A stretch of DNA of 64,000 nt from Blasia pusilla (taxonomy: Eukaryota > Marchantiophyta > Marchantiopsida > Blasiales), in NCBI GenBank assembly GCA_050084515.1, contig CM114271.1, forward strand, positions 48,484,001 to 48,548,000, in the 5' to 3' direction. Each line of letters starts with the position of its first letter. Within the stretch, counting starts at the first letter, position 1. The notes under the pieces are model-generated. The model was not told where the DNA came from. It did not search any database and saw only the letters and a program-made list of their open reading frames with translations. Below are positions 12,780-24,790 of the stretch, piece after piece. A program made the position numbers and the translations under genes.

Positions 12780-14095
12780 CTATCCTTCAAGAACACGAGC
12801 CAAGTTGTTTTGAAGAAGTTGCAAGTAAAGTCGAATGGATTGAAGCTATGGAGGAAGAGCTTGCTGCATTAAGACATCAACAGACATGGGAGCTGGTTGA
12901 TATACCTTCTAGTAAGGAAGCTATTGGTTGCAAATGGGTTTACAAAATCAATCGCAATCAAGATGGTATAATTAACAGATACAAAGTGATATTGGTGGCT
13001 AAGGGTTGTGCACAACAATATGGCATCGATTATGAGGAAATATTTAGCCCTCTTGCAAAGATGGCGACTACGAGAACAGTGGTTGCAGTTGTAGTAAGTA
13101 AGAAGTGGAGATTACATCACGTGGACGTGCGTCAAGAATGCCTTCTTGAATGGAGATCTATACGAGAAGGTATATATGACTTGGTATGGCAAGATTACAT
13201 TCATCCTACAAGAATGGGGTTTTAGGATATGTGATTCTGACTCCTCGTTATATGTCTTGAGAGGGCAAAATCATACGGTTCTCATTGTGTTATATGTTGA
13301 CGATCTCCTGATTACTTGGAGTACTGAAGAAATGGTATAACAAGTCAAGCTTAAGTTACAAACAGAATTTGATATGAAGGACTTTGAAGAACTCAAATAC
13401 TTCCTTGGTATAGAGTTTATCAAGGTTGGAGAGAGCATGTGGTTACTACAACAACAATATGCTATTTATATGCTTTCAAAATATGGTATGACGGCTTGTA
13501 AGCCAATCGCTATACCATGAACCAAAGTGTGAAGCTAAGAGTGGATGAAGGAGAGTTTATTGCAGATTCTAATATGTACAGGCGCATGGTTGGAAGTTTG
13601 ATCTACCTAACTATAACCTGACTAGATTTGAACTATGTTGTTGGCCTAGTGAGCCAGTTTATGCAAGTACCTCGAAAACCTCACCTTGATGCCGTAAGGA
13701 GGATTATGCGGTATGTGAAATTCTCTATTCAATTCGGGCTTCAATTTGAACCTTCTCCGAGTTTTCAATTACAGGGATTCACATATGCTGATTGGGTAGG
13801 AAGCGTGTCTGATCGACACCCCACATCTGGTTATTCATTTACCTTGGGAAGCGTAGCTATAAGTTGAGTTTCAAAGAAGGAACCTACAGTTGCTTTATCC
13901 TCAACAGAGGCTGAGTACAGAGCAACCAATGCAGCATGTGAGGCGGTGTGGCTTCATCGATTACTTGTTGAGATTGGTGTTAGTAACTTAGGACCTTGCG
14001 TAATATATACAGACAATATTATTAGTATCAAGCTTGCTAATAACCCTGTGTTTCATGCTGTACAAAGCATGTTGAGGTGCACTATCATTTTATCC
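12780..14095 (+). pseudogene. C2 reverse transcriptase and RNase H
   Basis: RT reads AIGCKWVYKINRNQDG, then VAKGCAQQYGIDYEEIFSPL and LYVDDLLIT (about 13290-13320). RNase H words are ADWVGSVSDRHPTSGYSF (about 13790-13845) and [20 protein letters not shown] (about 13905-13970). Compared with C3, about 90 bases (30 codons, ending in GLKQAPRA) are missing between YMT and WYGKI at about 13182. The element ends abruptly in the last RNase H motif at about 14090. Confidence 0.85.
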
Positions 14096-14239
14096 ACTTT
14101 TATGTTCCCCTTTTTTATTTTTATCTTAGTATTTTCAAATTTTACTTTATTTATTTTAATTTTTAGATATGCATTTAAAAACTTGCATCATGGACATCTC
14201 ATTAGTCTTTATTCTACAATATATAGTCATTATACATCC

Positions 14240-16245
14240 ATATAATAATCGACAACCCTCTATGCACAATTAGATAAAAGAGTAAGGTAATAAGACAAAA
14301 TAGTTACAAGCTTGCGATTTTTTCCCTTAATTCACACTTGATATTTTGGGATAAAAAACGAATTTAAATGGAAGAGGAGAATTATTTCATTAAGTATAAT
14401 GAATTAATTCATTAATCAATGGAGGTTATTTTGGTGGTAGGAGTGGAGGGGGAAGAATAAATATTATTTAAACTTCAATGGAGGGTGGAATTATTTAGGG
14501 AAGTGGGGTATAACTTAAAATTTAATTGAAAAATAAAATTATTTAGAAGAGTGGAATGTTATTCTTTCTTTAAGATTTAAAAAAATCTATTTAAAATTTT
14601 AAATAATATGATTATTAAAAAATTATTTTCATCCACAAGGCATGCTAACTAGTATTATCTATATTATTATTAGCAATAAGGGTGTTAATAACAAACATCT
14701 CTCTATTTAATACTTGTTCTTTTGGGTGGTTTCTGATTGTGATACGTGTCCCCTCTAATCGTTTAGTTTCATCTATCCAACATGGAGAAAGATATAAAGG
14801 GAAGGAGAGCTTCCTTCATACGTGCGGGGCACTTGCACCAACTAGTGTAACGAACGGACGAAAATCCTTTCATTGACAAACATGTCCCGACTTGACATAG
14901 TTAAGGCGTCGGTTGGGTTGAGTTTATGACGTTCACACTAGCTAGGATCTAGAAAGTGAGTTGTGATCGGGGGTCCAAGGAGGTAAGATCTTAGGCGTGA
15001 CCCACCAAAATTGCAACCTAGACTAGATAGTTTCGAGATGAGGAAGAGCGGCTCAACCGGCTGTGAGCCTAACGTTAGCCGAGACACGCACATGTCTTGT
15101 GACTAGCCTTAGGTGAGAGCTACTAATAGGGAAAAAGTCAAGGCAAGCAAGGTTTGAGACCTTGAAACCAAGTGCCAAGTCAAGGGTGAGAAGCAAGGAA
15201 CATGTGAGTAGTCAAGATGGGCCAGACGCCACAAGACTAGTCACGAAACGCAAAGGGCGGCAAGACAACTATGAGATGCCAAACAAAGAGTTAAGATGGA
15301 TGCTAGCCATGAGACATATGAAATGCGAGTCTGAGCTCCAAGATGCGTTTGGGGAGCCAAGAGTTGCATGAGTTGCAAGAAGCCTTCGCCAAGCCAAGCC
15401 ATCTTGATGAATAACTAGTCAAATGATGGTCCGCGGGTCGCGAATCACGTTTGGTTTGAGGACCAAAATCAAGGGCTCAAGGGGAACAATGGGGAAGGTG
15501 GGGTTCCTATGGAGAACCCCAAAAGTACCTATAGGGAGGGACACTCTCCCTCTCTACTTGGTCAAGCCCTTTAGTCAAGAACTAACCGTGATGTGTGTTT
15601 GGCTGTGTTTTAAGTTTGAGCTAAGGGAGGATTTAACAGATGCGCTACGGTTTAAGCGAGCGACTTGGGGAAGAGGCTACTAAGGGAGACGCTATGCACT
15701 TGGGGAGACTTGGACCGATCAACGCTCGACGGCTTCTAGACAACCTACATATTGCACAATCGACTAAGTCTTTGGGACTCAATCTAGGTCTTATACTTGC
15801 AAAGCTTAAGGTCACGAGTGCTTTGAGGTAAAGCTATGTAAAGTACATGATGAACTTTACAACGTAAGGTGATTCGCGCTTTGATATCTAACTTACTAAG
15901 TCACTTCTAATTAGTAAACCACTCTACCACTACGATCTATCTACATTATAATTGACGACCCTATATGGACAATAAGACAAACTAGTGAGATAATAAGACA
16001 AAATAGCAGAAAATTTGCAATTTTTTTCCCGTAATTCAAATTTGATATTTTAGGGAGGGAAAATGAATGGAAGAGGGGAATAATTTTATTACTTAAAATT
16101 AAGTAATTAATTAATTAATATGTGTTATTTTGATTGGAGGAGTGAAGGGTGAAGAGTAGGTATTTTTAAAACTTCTACACAAAGGCGGAATTATTTAAGG
16201 GAGTGGGGTATTATTTAAATTTAAATTTAATAGTGTAATTAGTAA
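14240..16245. repeat. Pair of direct repeats (about 300 bp) flanking about 1.4 kb
   Basis: 14240-14580 and 15945-16245 share CGACAACCCT/CGACGACCCT, AATAAGACAAAATAG, TTTGCAATTTTTTTCCC-like text, GATATTTT and GGAATTATTTA..GGGAGTGGGGTAT. The copies are in the same orientation and lie about 1.7 kb apart. This could be a non-autonomous LTR element, but no TG..CA ends, primer site or purine tract could be fixed. The interior has no recognised gene. Confidence 0.5.
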
Positions 16246-16494
16246 GAATAATTTAATAATAATATATCAAAAAATTTATATAACATTTTAAATAAAAATT
16301 AAAGAAAATAATTACGGCCCTCACAATTGTTCATTCCGAATGTGGAGGCTGTAGAATGCAAGTTATTCTACAGACTCTTCAACTATCAGATGTGAACTTG
16401 AGATGTGAAGAGAGATAATTCGTAATAGAATCATCTCGTTTCTCCTTCCCCAATTACTTACTCCCTCCTGTTAATACTCTCCGTTAACATGGGG

Positions 16495-16770
16495 AGTATC
16501 TTTTCTTCTATTTTTCCTTCTCCACGCCGTGTTCCGTGTTACTACCCTCCAAACACAAGTTTCTTCCGCTGTTAGTCTTCTTTGAACCCTCCTAGTTAGT
16601 ATATCTTTTCTTCTGTTATTGTTATTTCTGTTTCTCCTTCTCCACGACTGTGTTCCGTGTTAGTGCCTTCTACATGCCATGTTCCATGATACTACCCTCC
16701 AATACGAGTTTCTCCCTTCATGTTGGTCTTCCGTATTATTAGTCTTCTCCAAACCCTATTAATATTTTAA
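16495..16770. repeat. Imperfect tandem duplication (unit about 130-150 bp)
   Basis: CTTCTCCACG, GTGTTCCGTGTTA, CTACCCTCCAA and TAGTCTTCT recur in order, two to three times. The neighbourhood (16246-17440) shows no gene I can support. An open frame at 16871-17149 (92 codons) has no known family. Confidence 0.55.
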
Positions 16771-17445
16771 CATACGGTGTTAATATATTTTTTCATTAAA
16801 AAACCCAAAACTAGGGTTGCATACTCGTTTTCACACGTAAATACAATTATATTAACTAATCTATACTATATTGAGAGTCCCTTCTTGCCGTGCCAACATC
16901 TCTCCTTATGCCACATGGCACTATGAACGAACCATGGATTTTTGTGCTTGTGACATAAATCTGTTACGCGTAGACAAAATTAGGGTTTCGTTCATGGTCG
17001 CCTCTAATGGTTTTTTTTCGAACCTGGGCTTTGAAGAGTTCCGTCTGTCAGCTTACGCCACCTGGGGATTTCACCCATTAAAATTTTATGAACACTTTCA
17101 AATTTTGTGTCATGAAAACGATTATGATCCTTTACACGAGGTCCGTTGATGAAGGCCTTTCATTCTCGAAGGATTCTGTTTGGGGTTTTCCAACTTTCAG
17201 AGGAAGCATAGTATTTATTGAATGCGGAAGTCCATTTGAATCGTATACATGGTATACAGTGTGACATTTCAAGGTATTCACTTCACTTGCTCTGTTGACG
17301 CAACATTACATCAACCATTGCGGCATAATCTGTAGAGCTTTATTTAGCTTTCCATACGCTTACACATGTGTATGCTCTTTGCATCTGTAGGTCTTGACTA
17401 AGTTCTATAGTAGAAATATATGCTAGTATACTAAATACTCTACTC

Positions 17446-17665
17446 TTGCAACTAATCTGCAATGTGGATCTCAGGGTTTATGAGAACGCCTTCAAGTGCA
17501 AGCGGAGAGTTAGTTCTGAGTTGAATCTGCTGCTCCAAGAAATTCTCGAGTCGCCTCATGGATTGGATCCCTCCATGCATCTCAAAAAAAATTCACAAAA
17601 TCTCCTTAATCGGCTCCATCCCTCCATCTTTGCAACAGTCTTCAAAGGCAGCTCTCGATTGGCTC
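17446..17665 (+). other. Open frame of unknown origin next to a gypsy LTR
   Basis: The frame reads through SELNLLLQEILESPHGLD and LNRLHPSIFATVFKG and is then cut by a gypsy LTR starting TGTCGTACG at 17666. It could be a scrap of a host exon. I do not recognise it. Confidence 0.25.
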
Positions 17666-17740
17666 TGTCGTACGTATACACGTCCTTACACAACATACAT
17701 CGCTAGTCACATCCACACCACACAACACCAATCTTCCCCA

Positions 17741-18051
17741 TGTGGAAAACTACTAAAGAAGCATAATTGGTGAGAAACGGGTCTCACACTTACACACCAC
17801 CATGGAGAACCAAATTTGCAATGAGAGAATGAGTGGAGGCTGGTCCCCTTCTCAATTATATAGAATAGGTACAAGCAACCCTAACCCTAACCTTAACCAT
17901 AGTGTCAAGTTAGACTACTATGATTAACTAACCCTAGTTAAAATAATCGCGATTAATTCACTAACCAAAATTAAGCTTCCCTACTTCGTGTATGTACCAA
18001 ATGTAGCAGTTCAGATGTCTCATAAGTTTGACTCTAACTCAATCTTCAATA
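17741..18051 (-). repeat. C3 3' LTR
   Basis: On the minus strand it runs from TATTGAAGATTGAG to TTTTCCACA. It includes CCCTAACCCTAACC-like text, which is part of the LTR in both copies and not a telomere. Confidence 0.92.
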
Positions 18052-18066
18052 CTCTCCCTCAAGCTC
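18052..18066 (-). other. C3 polypurine tract
   Basis: The minus strand reads GCTTGAGGGAGAG directly before the 3' LTR, the expected place for the plus-strand primer. Confidence 0.8.
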
Positions 18067-18085
18067 ATATCGATATCTCTAACGC

Positions 18086-18817
18086 CTAAATCATTTCTAA
18101 ACATCTCAAACTTATCTTGCTGACATCCTTTGTAAAGATGTCAACAATTTTCTGATGTGTACCTATATACATAAGATCAATTTCTCTTCCAAGCACTTTC
18201 TCTTTGATAAAATGATAGTGCACCTCAACATGCTTTGCACGAGCATGAAACACAGGGTTATTAGCAAGATTGATGCTACTAGTATTGTTTGCATATATTA
18301 CACTAGGTCCTAAGTTACTAACACCAATCTCTGCAAGTAATCGATGAAGCCACACCGCCTCACATGCTGCATTGGTTGCTCCTGTATACTCAACCTCTGT
18401 TGAAAATAAAGCAACGGTAGGTTGCTTCTTTGAAGTCCAACTTATGGTTGCGCTTCCCAAAGTAAATAAATAACCAGATGTGGAGTGTTGATCAACACGC
18501 TCCTTGCCCAATCAACATCTGTGAATCGGAGAAGGTTCAAATGAAAGCCCGAATTGAATAGAGAATTTCACATATCGCATAATCCTCCTCACAACATCAA
18601 GGTGAGGTTTTCGAGGTGCTTGTATAAACTGGCTTACTAGGCTAACAACATAGCTCAAATCTGGTCTGGTTATAGTTAGATAGATCAAACTTCCCACCAT
18701 GCGCCTGTATTTATTAGAATCTACAAGCAACTCTCCTTCATCCACTCTTAGCTTCACACTCTGGTCCAACGGTGTAGAGATTGGCTTACAAGCCGTCATA
18801 CCATATTTTGAAAGCAT
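18086..18817 (-). pseudogene. C3 RNase H domain
   Basis: Two frames: 18512-18817 holds MVGSLIYLTITRPDLSYVV and PHLDVVRRIMRYVKFS; 18086-18511 holds [40 protein letters not shown] and [16 protein letters not shown], the standard end of copia Pol. A frameshift lies at about 18511, in what should be the ADWA motif. Confidence 0.88.
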
Positions 18818-18919
18818 ATGAAGCCCATATTGTCATTGTAGTAACCACATGCTCTCTCCAACCTTGATAAACTCAATACCAAGGAAGTACTTGATTTCTC
18901 TAAAGTCCTTCATATCAAA

Positions 18920-19440
18920 TTATGCTTGTAACTTAAGCTTGACTTCTTGTACCATTTCTTCAATACTCCCTGTAATCAGGAGATCGTCAACATACAACAC
19001 AATGAGAATCCTATGATCTTGTCCTCTCCAGATATATAACGAGGAGTCATAATCACATATCCTAAAACCCAACTCTTGTAGAACGTATGTAATTTTGCCA
19101 TACCAAGCTCTTGGAGCTTGTTTGAGCCCATATAGAGCTTTCTTCAACATGCATATGCGAAATGGAAACTTGGGATGCTCGTATCCAGGTGGTTGAGTCA
19201 TATATACCTCCTCGTATAGATCTCCATTCAAGAAGGTATTCTTGACGTCCATGTGATGTAATCTCCTCTTCTTACTTATTGTAACTCTAACCACTGTTCT
19301 CGTAGTCGCCATCTTTGCAACAGGGCTAAATGTTTCTTCATAATCGATGCCCTTTTGTTGTGCATAGCCTTAGCCATCAATCTTGCTTTGTATCTATTAA
19401 TTGTACCATCTGATTGCGTTTGATTTTGTAAATCCATTTG
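18920..19440 (-). pseudogene. C3 reverse transcriptase
   Basis: The main piece (18920-19312) keeps HHMDVKNTFLNGDLYEEVYM, LKKALYGLKQAPRAWYGKI and the catalytic YVDDLLITG. The N-terminal part (KWIYKI-like, 19313-19460) lies upstream in other frames, with a stop near GYAQQ. The RT core has no internal stop, making it the best preserved RT in the window. Confidence 0.88.
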
Positions 19441-19783
19441 CAGCCAATAGCTTCCTTACCGAAAGGTATATCAACTTGAACTCATATATGTTGATATCTT
19501 AATGCAGCAAGCTCTTCCTCCATAGCTTCAATCCATTTGACTTTACTTGCAGCTTCTTCAAAATAACTCGGGTCTTGTTCTTGAAGGGTAGTCATCATAT
19601 ATGCATGATGTGCCGCAAGAAAACCTTCATTTATTAATCTATGAACTGGATGTGTAACTCTGCTTGATCTATGAAGTTGTTGTTCAGAGGTAGATGCCTC
19701 TGATACTCCTCAAAAGACTAAATACGTACTCTTACCGTCCACGGACTCACAGATTTAACCGATGAATCTACGACCTCTCCTAA

Positions 19784-20630
19784 TCATGTACTAGTACTTG
19801 GGGAAGTTGAAGATAATGTTTGTTGGTTTACGGTCACATTCTCCCTCTCAAGAGACAAGTTTAGAGATGGAATAGGCTGAGATGGAGCATACCATGACTT
19901 TAGCTCATCAAAGACAACATCGCGACTAATAATAAGCTGCCTAGAGGATGGAATGTAGCACTTATATCCCTTAATTCCATTAGCATAGCCAATGAAGATA
20001 CATCTTTCAGACTTGGGGTCTAATTTTTTAAGTCTCTCTAAAGGAACATGAGCATAACAAATACAGCCAAATACTTTCAAGAAGGAAAAACCAGGTTTAA
20101 TTCATGTGAAGACTTCAAATGGAGTCTTATCATAAACTTATGTTGTTGGATTTCGGTTGATTAAGAAAATTGCATATGCTATAACCTCTACCCAATATAT
20201 TTTAGGCATGTTCTTCTCATTCAGCATTGCTCGTGCCGCTTCAGCAATCTGTCCATTCTTCCTCTCAGCCACTCCATTTTATTATGGAGTGTAACGGCAA
20301 GTCACTTGACGTTGGATGCCATTCTGACGTAAATAATCAACAAACTCTGTTGAAAGGTACTATCCTCCTCCATCACACCGCAATTTCAGAATATGTTCTC
20401 TAGTCTGCTTCTCTAATAGAACTCTAAATATTTGGAACATTGAGAATACCTCTGACTTGGCTTTCAGAAAGTATACCCATATATATCTAGAGAAGTCATC
20501 AATAAATGAAACAAAGTACTGACAACCACTAAGGCTATGTTGTGATGTTGTCCACACATCATTATGGATCAACTCCAATACCCTGGATGCTCTTCTACCT
20601 TGCTTTGGTAAAGGAAATCTAGCTTATTTT
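19784..20630 (-). pseudogene. C3 integrase
   Basis: 20360-20578 reads MELIHNDVWTTSQHSLSGCQ, FIDDFSRYIWVYFLKAKSEV and LKLRCDGGG, then a stop. 19784-20080 is the C-terminal block VFGCICYAHVP to FIGYANGIKGYKCY. The part between has the second catalytic region with a stop where E should follow (GVAERKN reads in pieces). The integrase is broken. Confidence 0.85.
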
Positions 20631-21280
20631 CCAAATTGGCAAGCGGGACATACCTCTAACATAGCAAGACTCGCTAATTTAGGGAGTCCTATTACTATAT
20701 TAGATGATGAAAGACTCTGTAATTTTTGAAGATTCATATGTCCAATTCTTTTATGCCATACATTTAGATTTGTGACTTGTTGGACGATTTGACTATACAT
20801 TGCTATTTGAATCTCTGGTATAGAAACATCTAATTTGAACATTCTTCCAGATCTAATTTCTTTGGCTATCGTAGTCTGGTCATCCATTGTTTCAATGAAA
20901 CAACCATCTGCGTTAAACTTCACTTGATAACCCTATTCTACTATATGTCCTATAGAGATTAGGTTTCTTGCAATGATAGGAACATAGAGAACATTTCCAG
21001 GAGCACAAAGACCATCTGATGCTATTGGAACTTTATCAATATACGTGATATGATGTTGAGTGTCATCTCCTGTGAGCATAATTATGCGATCTTTCACTGG
21101 CTCCAAACTACTGAACCATTTAGCTTGTGAGGTCATATGATTTGATGCACCAGAGTCAATGTACCAATCTGCTATTGAGTCTTTCTTCACCATTGCTCCC
21201 ATATGATGAGTCATGACCAAAAGATGCTTTGTTTGTGAATATTGTTGTTCTTGGTACTGCTCTTGGTGTTGTTGCTCCAC
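20624..21280 (-). pseudogene. C3 protease and pre-integrase
   Basis: The active site WYIDSGASNHMTS is intact (about 21125-21170). The 20624-20923 part reads LNVWHKRIGHMNLQKLQSLS, then CPACQFGK, the zinc-binding HHCC region before the integrase core. A single stop separates the two parts at about 20930. Confidence 0.88.
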
Positions 21281-22198
21281 ATAGTTTTATTGTTGTAAGA
21301 CTCCGGTTCTTATATAAGCCTTCTTCTTGAAGCAAAACTTTGCATAGTGACCCTTTATCCCACACTAATTGCAAGATCCAAGGACCCTCTACTGCTGACC
21401 TCGACCCCAACAATTTCCACCATCACCACCTTGTGATTGTGTCTGGTATTGGTTTGTAGTTGATTGAGTGACGTTATGTTGAGTGCCTCTTCCTACATAT
21501 GCTTGATATCCATCACGACCACGGAAGCTTCTGCCACAACCCCTGCCTCTCTTTGATCCATAACCTGCAAATAGCGCACTCTCTTGCAGACTAGACGAGC
21601 TATCGCTGCCTACTAGGCACATCTCTTCACCGATTAACAGTGGAACTAACTCTTGAAAGGTTGGATACTTCTCTCTCATAGAGATAGAGGTCTCAAAGGA
21701 CTTGTAATCATTTGGAAAGCCTTAAAAAGTGAACAAAATTAGATCATCATCTTCTATTGTCACTCGGATGCTATTCAACTTATCAACAATGTATCTTATA
21801 TTCAAAATATAATTATTGATGCTCTACGATCCTTTCCTCACTTCGTTCAATTATTGTTTCAATTGAAGCTTTCTGGCCTTTGTAGATGTCTGGAACAACT
21901 TTTCCAATGCATCTCAGGCCTCCTTCGGAATATCAATATTTTGAATGTGACTTATCATCGGCGGATTGATCGTTATTGAAATGTAGTGGATTACTTGCCT
22001 TGCGTATTTATTCCAGGCGCGAACATTCAAGTATGTTGAGTCACCTTCTGGCTTGGCCTCATCACCTGTGACAAGCTCCCATAGTTCTTGATCCATGAGA
22101 AATTGTTTCATGCGAAATTTCCTGACATTGTAATTATGCTTAGCTAGCTTCTCGCCTGTGATTGTTGCTAAGGAATACTCCATGACAAACGATTTCAC
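21156..22198 (-). pseudogene. C3 gag
   Basis: The N-terminus (21914-22198) is MKSFVMEYSLATITGEKLAK, then LMDQELWELVTGDEAKP, the usual copia Gag start. The middle (21389-21679) has KYPTFQELVPLLIGEEM and a Gly/Arg/Gln-rich tail, followed by the CCHC region near 21330-21380. Stops lie near 21720-21900. Confidence 0.85.
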
Positions 22199-22679
22199 TC
22201 ACAAAATTGTAATTTCGGGCTCTCTACGACTCTAGTTTAAGCATAGACTACTCCAAAATAGAAATCGACTTGAAATTTGATCAAATGTATGAAGGAACTA
22301 GTCGAAATTAGCTTGTAGAGAGCAAACTGCACAACTTTTCTTCACTAATTGCACTTTCCTATATTGAAATTGCTATTGCATGAGCTCACAATGTCAGAAT
22401 CGAGCGATTTTGGATGCATTGGAAAGCTCTTGACGAGATCTAAAAGATGGCATGATCTAAAATTGGGCATCATTGTTGCTTCCATGGAACCAAATGGCTA
22501 AATCGGTCGGGAAAGGCCCTCAAAAACACCTCCAAAGTTGTATCATCATCAAAGCTCCACCTGAAATCTGCACCCACTGAGCTGTGAATAAAACTTCCTT
22601 CTCCCAAGCTGAAATTGTGCCTTCTCTTTCATCTCTTCTCTCCTAAAACACCAAGAATTTCAAGTGATGTTCTCCTATC

Positions 22680-22691
22680 GCTCTGATACCA
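22680..22691 (-). promoter_or_regulatory. C3 primer-binding site (tRNA-iMet)
   Basis: The minus strand reads TGGTATCAGAGC immediately after the 5' LTR end CTACA, the classic plant initiator tRNA-Met primer site. Confidence 0.95.
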
Positions 22692-23003
22692 TGTAGAAAA
22701 CTGCTAAACAAGCAAAATTGGTGGAAAACGGCTCTCACATACACACACCACCATGGAGAACGAAATTTGCAATGAAAGAATGAGTTAAGGCTAGTCCTCT
22801 TCTCAATTATATAGGATATGTACAAACAACCCTAACCCTAATCTTAACCATAGTCTCGAGTTAGACTAATTGTGATTAACTAACCTTAGTTAAGATAATC
22901 GCGCTTAATTGACTAACCAAGATTAAACTTCCTTACTTTGTGTGAGTACCAAATGTAGCAGTTCAGGTGTCTCATGAGCTTGATTGTGACTCAATCTTCA
23001 ATA
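22692..23003 (-). repeat. C3 5' LTR
   Basis: Partner of 17741-18051. Its minus strand should hold the element promoter; a TATATAAT-like word is near 22807-22815. Confidence 0.92.
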
Positions 23004-23516
23004 CCCCGCACACGGGTAGATACACACATGTACAAAAATCAACTCATACATGGAGATCACACAACAAAAATAAAAATGGCATATACGGCCTAAAAACTCC
23101 ACTCCTCAATCTACATGAGCATATCAAGCCTAGTCCATCCTGTGCTATCAAGGAATCCGAACGCTAGCACCCAATCCTAACTCACACACGAGCAAGAATG
23201 GTACTCCAACGGCCCAACATGAGAAAGATGGCTTGGGGAGGCCATCTTCCTCCCTTATATAGGTTTGGGAAGAGCCAAAAAGATCTTCCCCTAAAGATAG
23301 CTATCCTCATGGTAACCTGCGCGTACAGGTTACCAGGGGCGGGTGACCTACTCAACAAGTCACCCGGTTGTAAAAGACCTCAACAGAAAAGATGTCAAAA
23401 ATGACGTTCTTGACACAACGGACCTATCCTCAACCTCATCCGACACCTCGAGACAAAGTTACACTCAAGACAATCCCCTAAATCCTATGTCCTATCGTCT
23501 ATTCAGATGTGATAGT

Positions 23517-23652
23517 TGTCGTGCGCATACACATCGCTACGCAACATACATTGATGGTCACATCCACACCATACAACATCGATCTTTCCCACACACGGAT
23601 AGATCCACACATGTACAGAAATCAAGTCATACATATACATGGAGATCACACA
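23517..23652 (-). repeat. G2 3' LTR terminal module (short)
   Basis: TGTCGTGCG to GATCACACA, 136 bp, a direct repeat of the module at 17666-17740 plus 23009-23063. It is followed at 23653-23670 by a minus-strand purine tract (AGTTAGGGGGGCGG), which marks the LTR edge. Confidence 0.75.
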
Positions 23653-23730
23653 ACCGCCCCCCTAACTGGCAATTGGATCCCCCCAACTCCAGATAGAAAA
23701 TATCACATCTTCCTGACATGACCTACTACC

Positions 23731-24307
23731 CTATACACATCTCGGACATATCCATCGTCCTGTGGGAACTACATCAAGAGGGGGGGTCAAACATGACATA
23801 TGCCATAGCCAAAAACAACCATCACATACCAACATGGTGGTTGTATCCCATGCAGATCCCCACAACATACACCTCAAGCCTGCAGATACCACTGCCAAGC
23901 TCGGATCCACTGTCTTGTCCATGTTCGAAAGGTGACGTGGCGTATAGTTGCACACATGATCCTTCCAAACCATACCATCATGTCTCTCCAACATGAGGAC
24001 TCCGGTCGGTAATACCTTGCGCACACGTAGGATCGTGCGCCCTGTAGTGACATCTAGCGTCGTGGGTGCCGCATGCTCTAAATACACGTAATCTCCAGGA
24101 TGAAACCTCCTAATCCATGGATGATAACCTCCTCCACGAATGGTTCCGTACCTCAATGTATCCCTTTGGTAAGCAATAACTAAGTTCTTAAAGGCCATGG
24201 GCATAACTCTACAAAAATCTCCGCCCTTTGAGAACACGCTTGTACCCACATATCTGGATCATCAAGATCTAACACCTCTACCATGTCAGGTCAAATAGTT
24301 GTATGCA
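23731..24307 (-). pseudogene. G2 integrase C-terminus with PHD finger
   Basis: The minus-strand frame reads DTLRYGTIRGGGYHPWIRRF, HPGDYVYLEHAAPTTLDVTT and a strand-rich GRTILRVRKVLPTGVLMLE segment (the integrase C-terminal SH3-like part). It then ends in a PHD-type finger: MLVCDGC, WHMSC and WICPRC in order. The second Cys of the first pair is Trp here (CMLW). The finger ends just before the stop. The upstream integrase is cut at 24308 by a CACTA-like end. Confidence 0.75.
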
Positions 24308-24790
24308 CTAGTACAAAAACCTCCTCTGGATAACTTAGAAAAATGACTAGATGCTACTCAAACCGGGCCTGTGTGACTAAGTAATTACTTAACCAGACTC
24401 TAGTAATAAAAATTACTCCTAGTCGTATAAGTTGTTACTAAAACCGAGGATAGTCATATCTTAGTCTCTTTTTTGTTACTCAAGATAGTCACTAAATATG
24501 ACTTCACCTAGTCATTTTGTATTACTAGGTTAAGTCATAAGAAATGACTAAATGAGTCATAAAGAATGACTTGTCTAGTCATAAAGAATGATTAGACGAG
24601 TAATAAAAAATGACAAGAAGAATCATAAGCATTAACTAGACTCTTCATTAAGAATGACTAGGCGAGTCAATAACTGTGACTACATCAGAGTAATAAATAA
24701 TGACGTTATGCGTCACAAGAGAATGACTAAGTCATTAAAATGACTTTTCCATGTCATTTACAATCCTATTCATTGACAATATCCAAATAA
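24308..24790. mobile_element. CACTA-like terminus with subterminal repeat array
   Basis: The gypsy integrase reading stops exactly where CACTAGTACAAAAAC begins. This is a typical CACTA (EnSpm) end, and it is followed by about 450 bp packed with degenerate words GAGTCAT, AAGAATGACTAG and TAGTCATAAA in both orientations, as in CACTA subterminal regions. The facing end was not found, so the element's extent is unknown (perhaps to about 26.9 kb). The three bases before it are ATG. Confidence 0.5.

Larger units (their letters stand above)
10885..14095 (+). mobile_element. Ty1/copia element C2 (truncated both ends)
   Basis: From left to right it holds a gag knuckle, protease, integrase, RT and RNase H in copia order, on the plus strand. 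It begins inside gag and ends inside RNase H. No LTR is seen, and neither flank matches the C3 LTR. It is the same family as C3 (17.7-23.0 kb), with long stretches matching at protein level. Confidence 0.85.
17741..23003 (-). mobile_element. Ty1/copia element C3, with both LTRs
   Basis: LTRs are 17741-18051 and 22692-23003 (311 and 312 bp; roughly nine positions in ten agree by eye). A primer-binding site complementary to initiator tRNA-Met abuts the right LTR. A purine tract abuts the left one. The internal region encodes gag, PR, INT, RT and RNase H on the minus strand. Target duplication is CCCCA at 17736-17740 against CCCCG at 23004-23008. The target was a gypsy LTR, as the uninterrupted text near 23585 shows. 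Several stops and shifts break the polyprotein. Confidence 0.95.
17666..23516 (-). repeat. Gypsy LTR (short-long module) split by copia C3
   Basis: The LTR starts TGTCGTACG at 17666, is interrupted at 17740 by copia C3, and resumes at 23009 as far as ACACA at 23063 (the short module). A long module of about 450 bp follows (23064-23516). A second short module then begins TGTCGTGCG at 23517. The long module matches 55806-56231 in G4. It carries a minus-strand TATA box (TATATAAG) at about 23254-23262. Orientation follows G2 on the minus strand. Confidence 0.7.

Noticed and set aside
17878-17905. Telomere-like CCCTAACCCTAACC
   Set aside because: It is at the same place in both C3 LTRs and only two to three units long, so it is LTR sequence.
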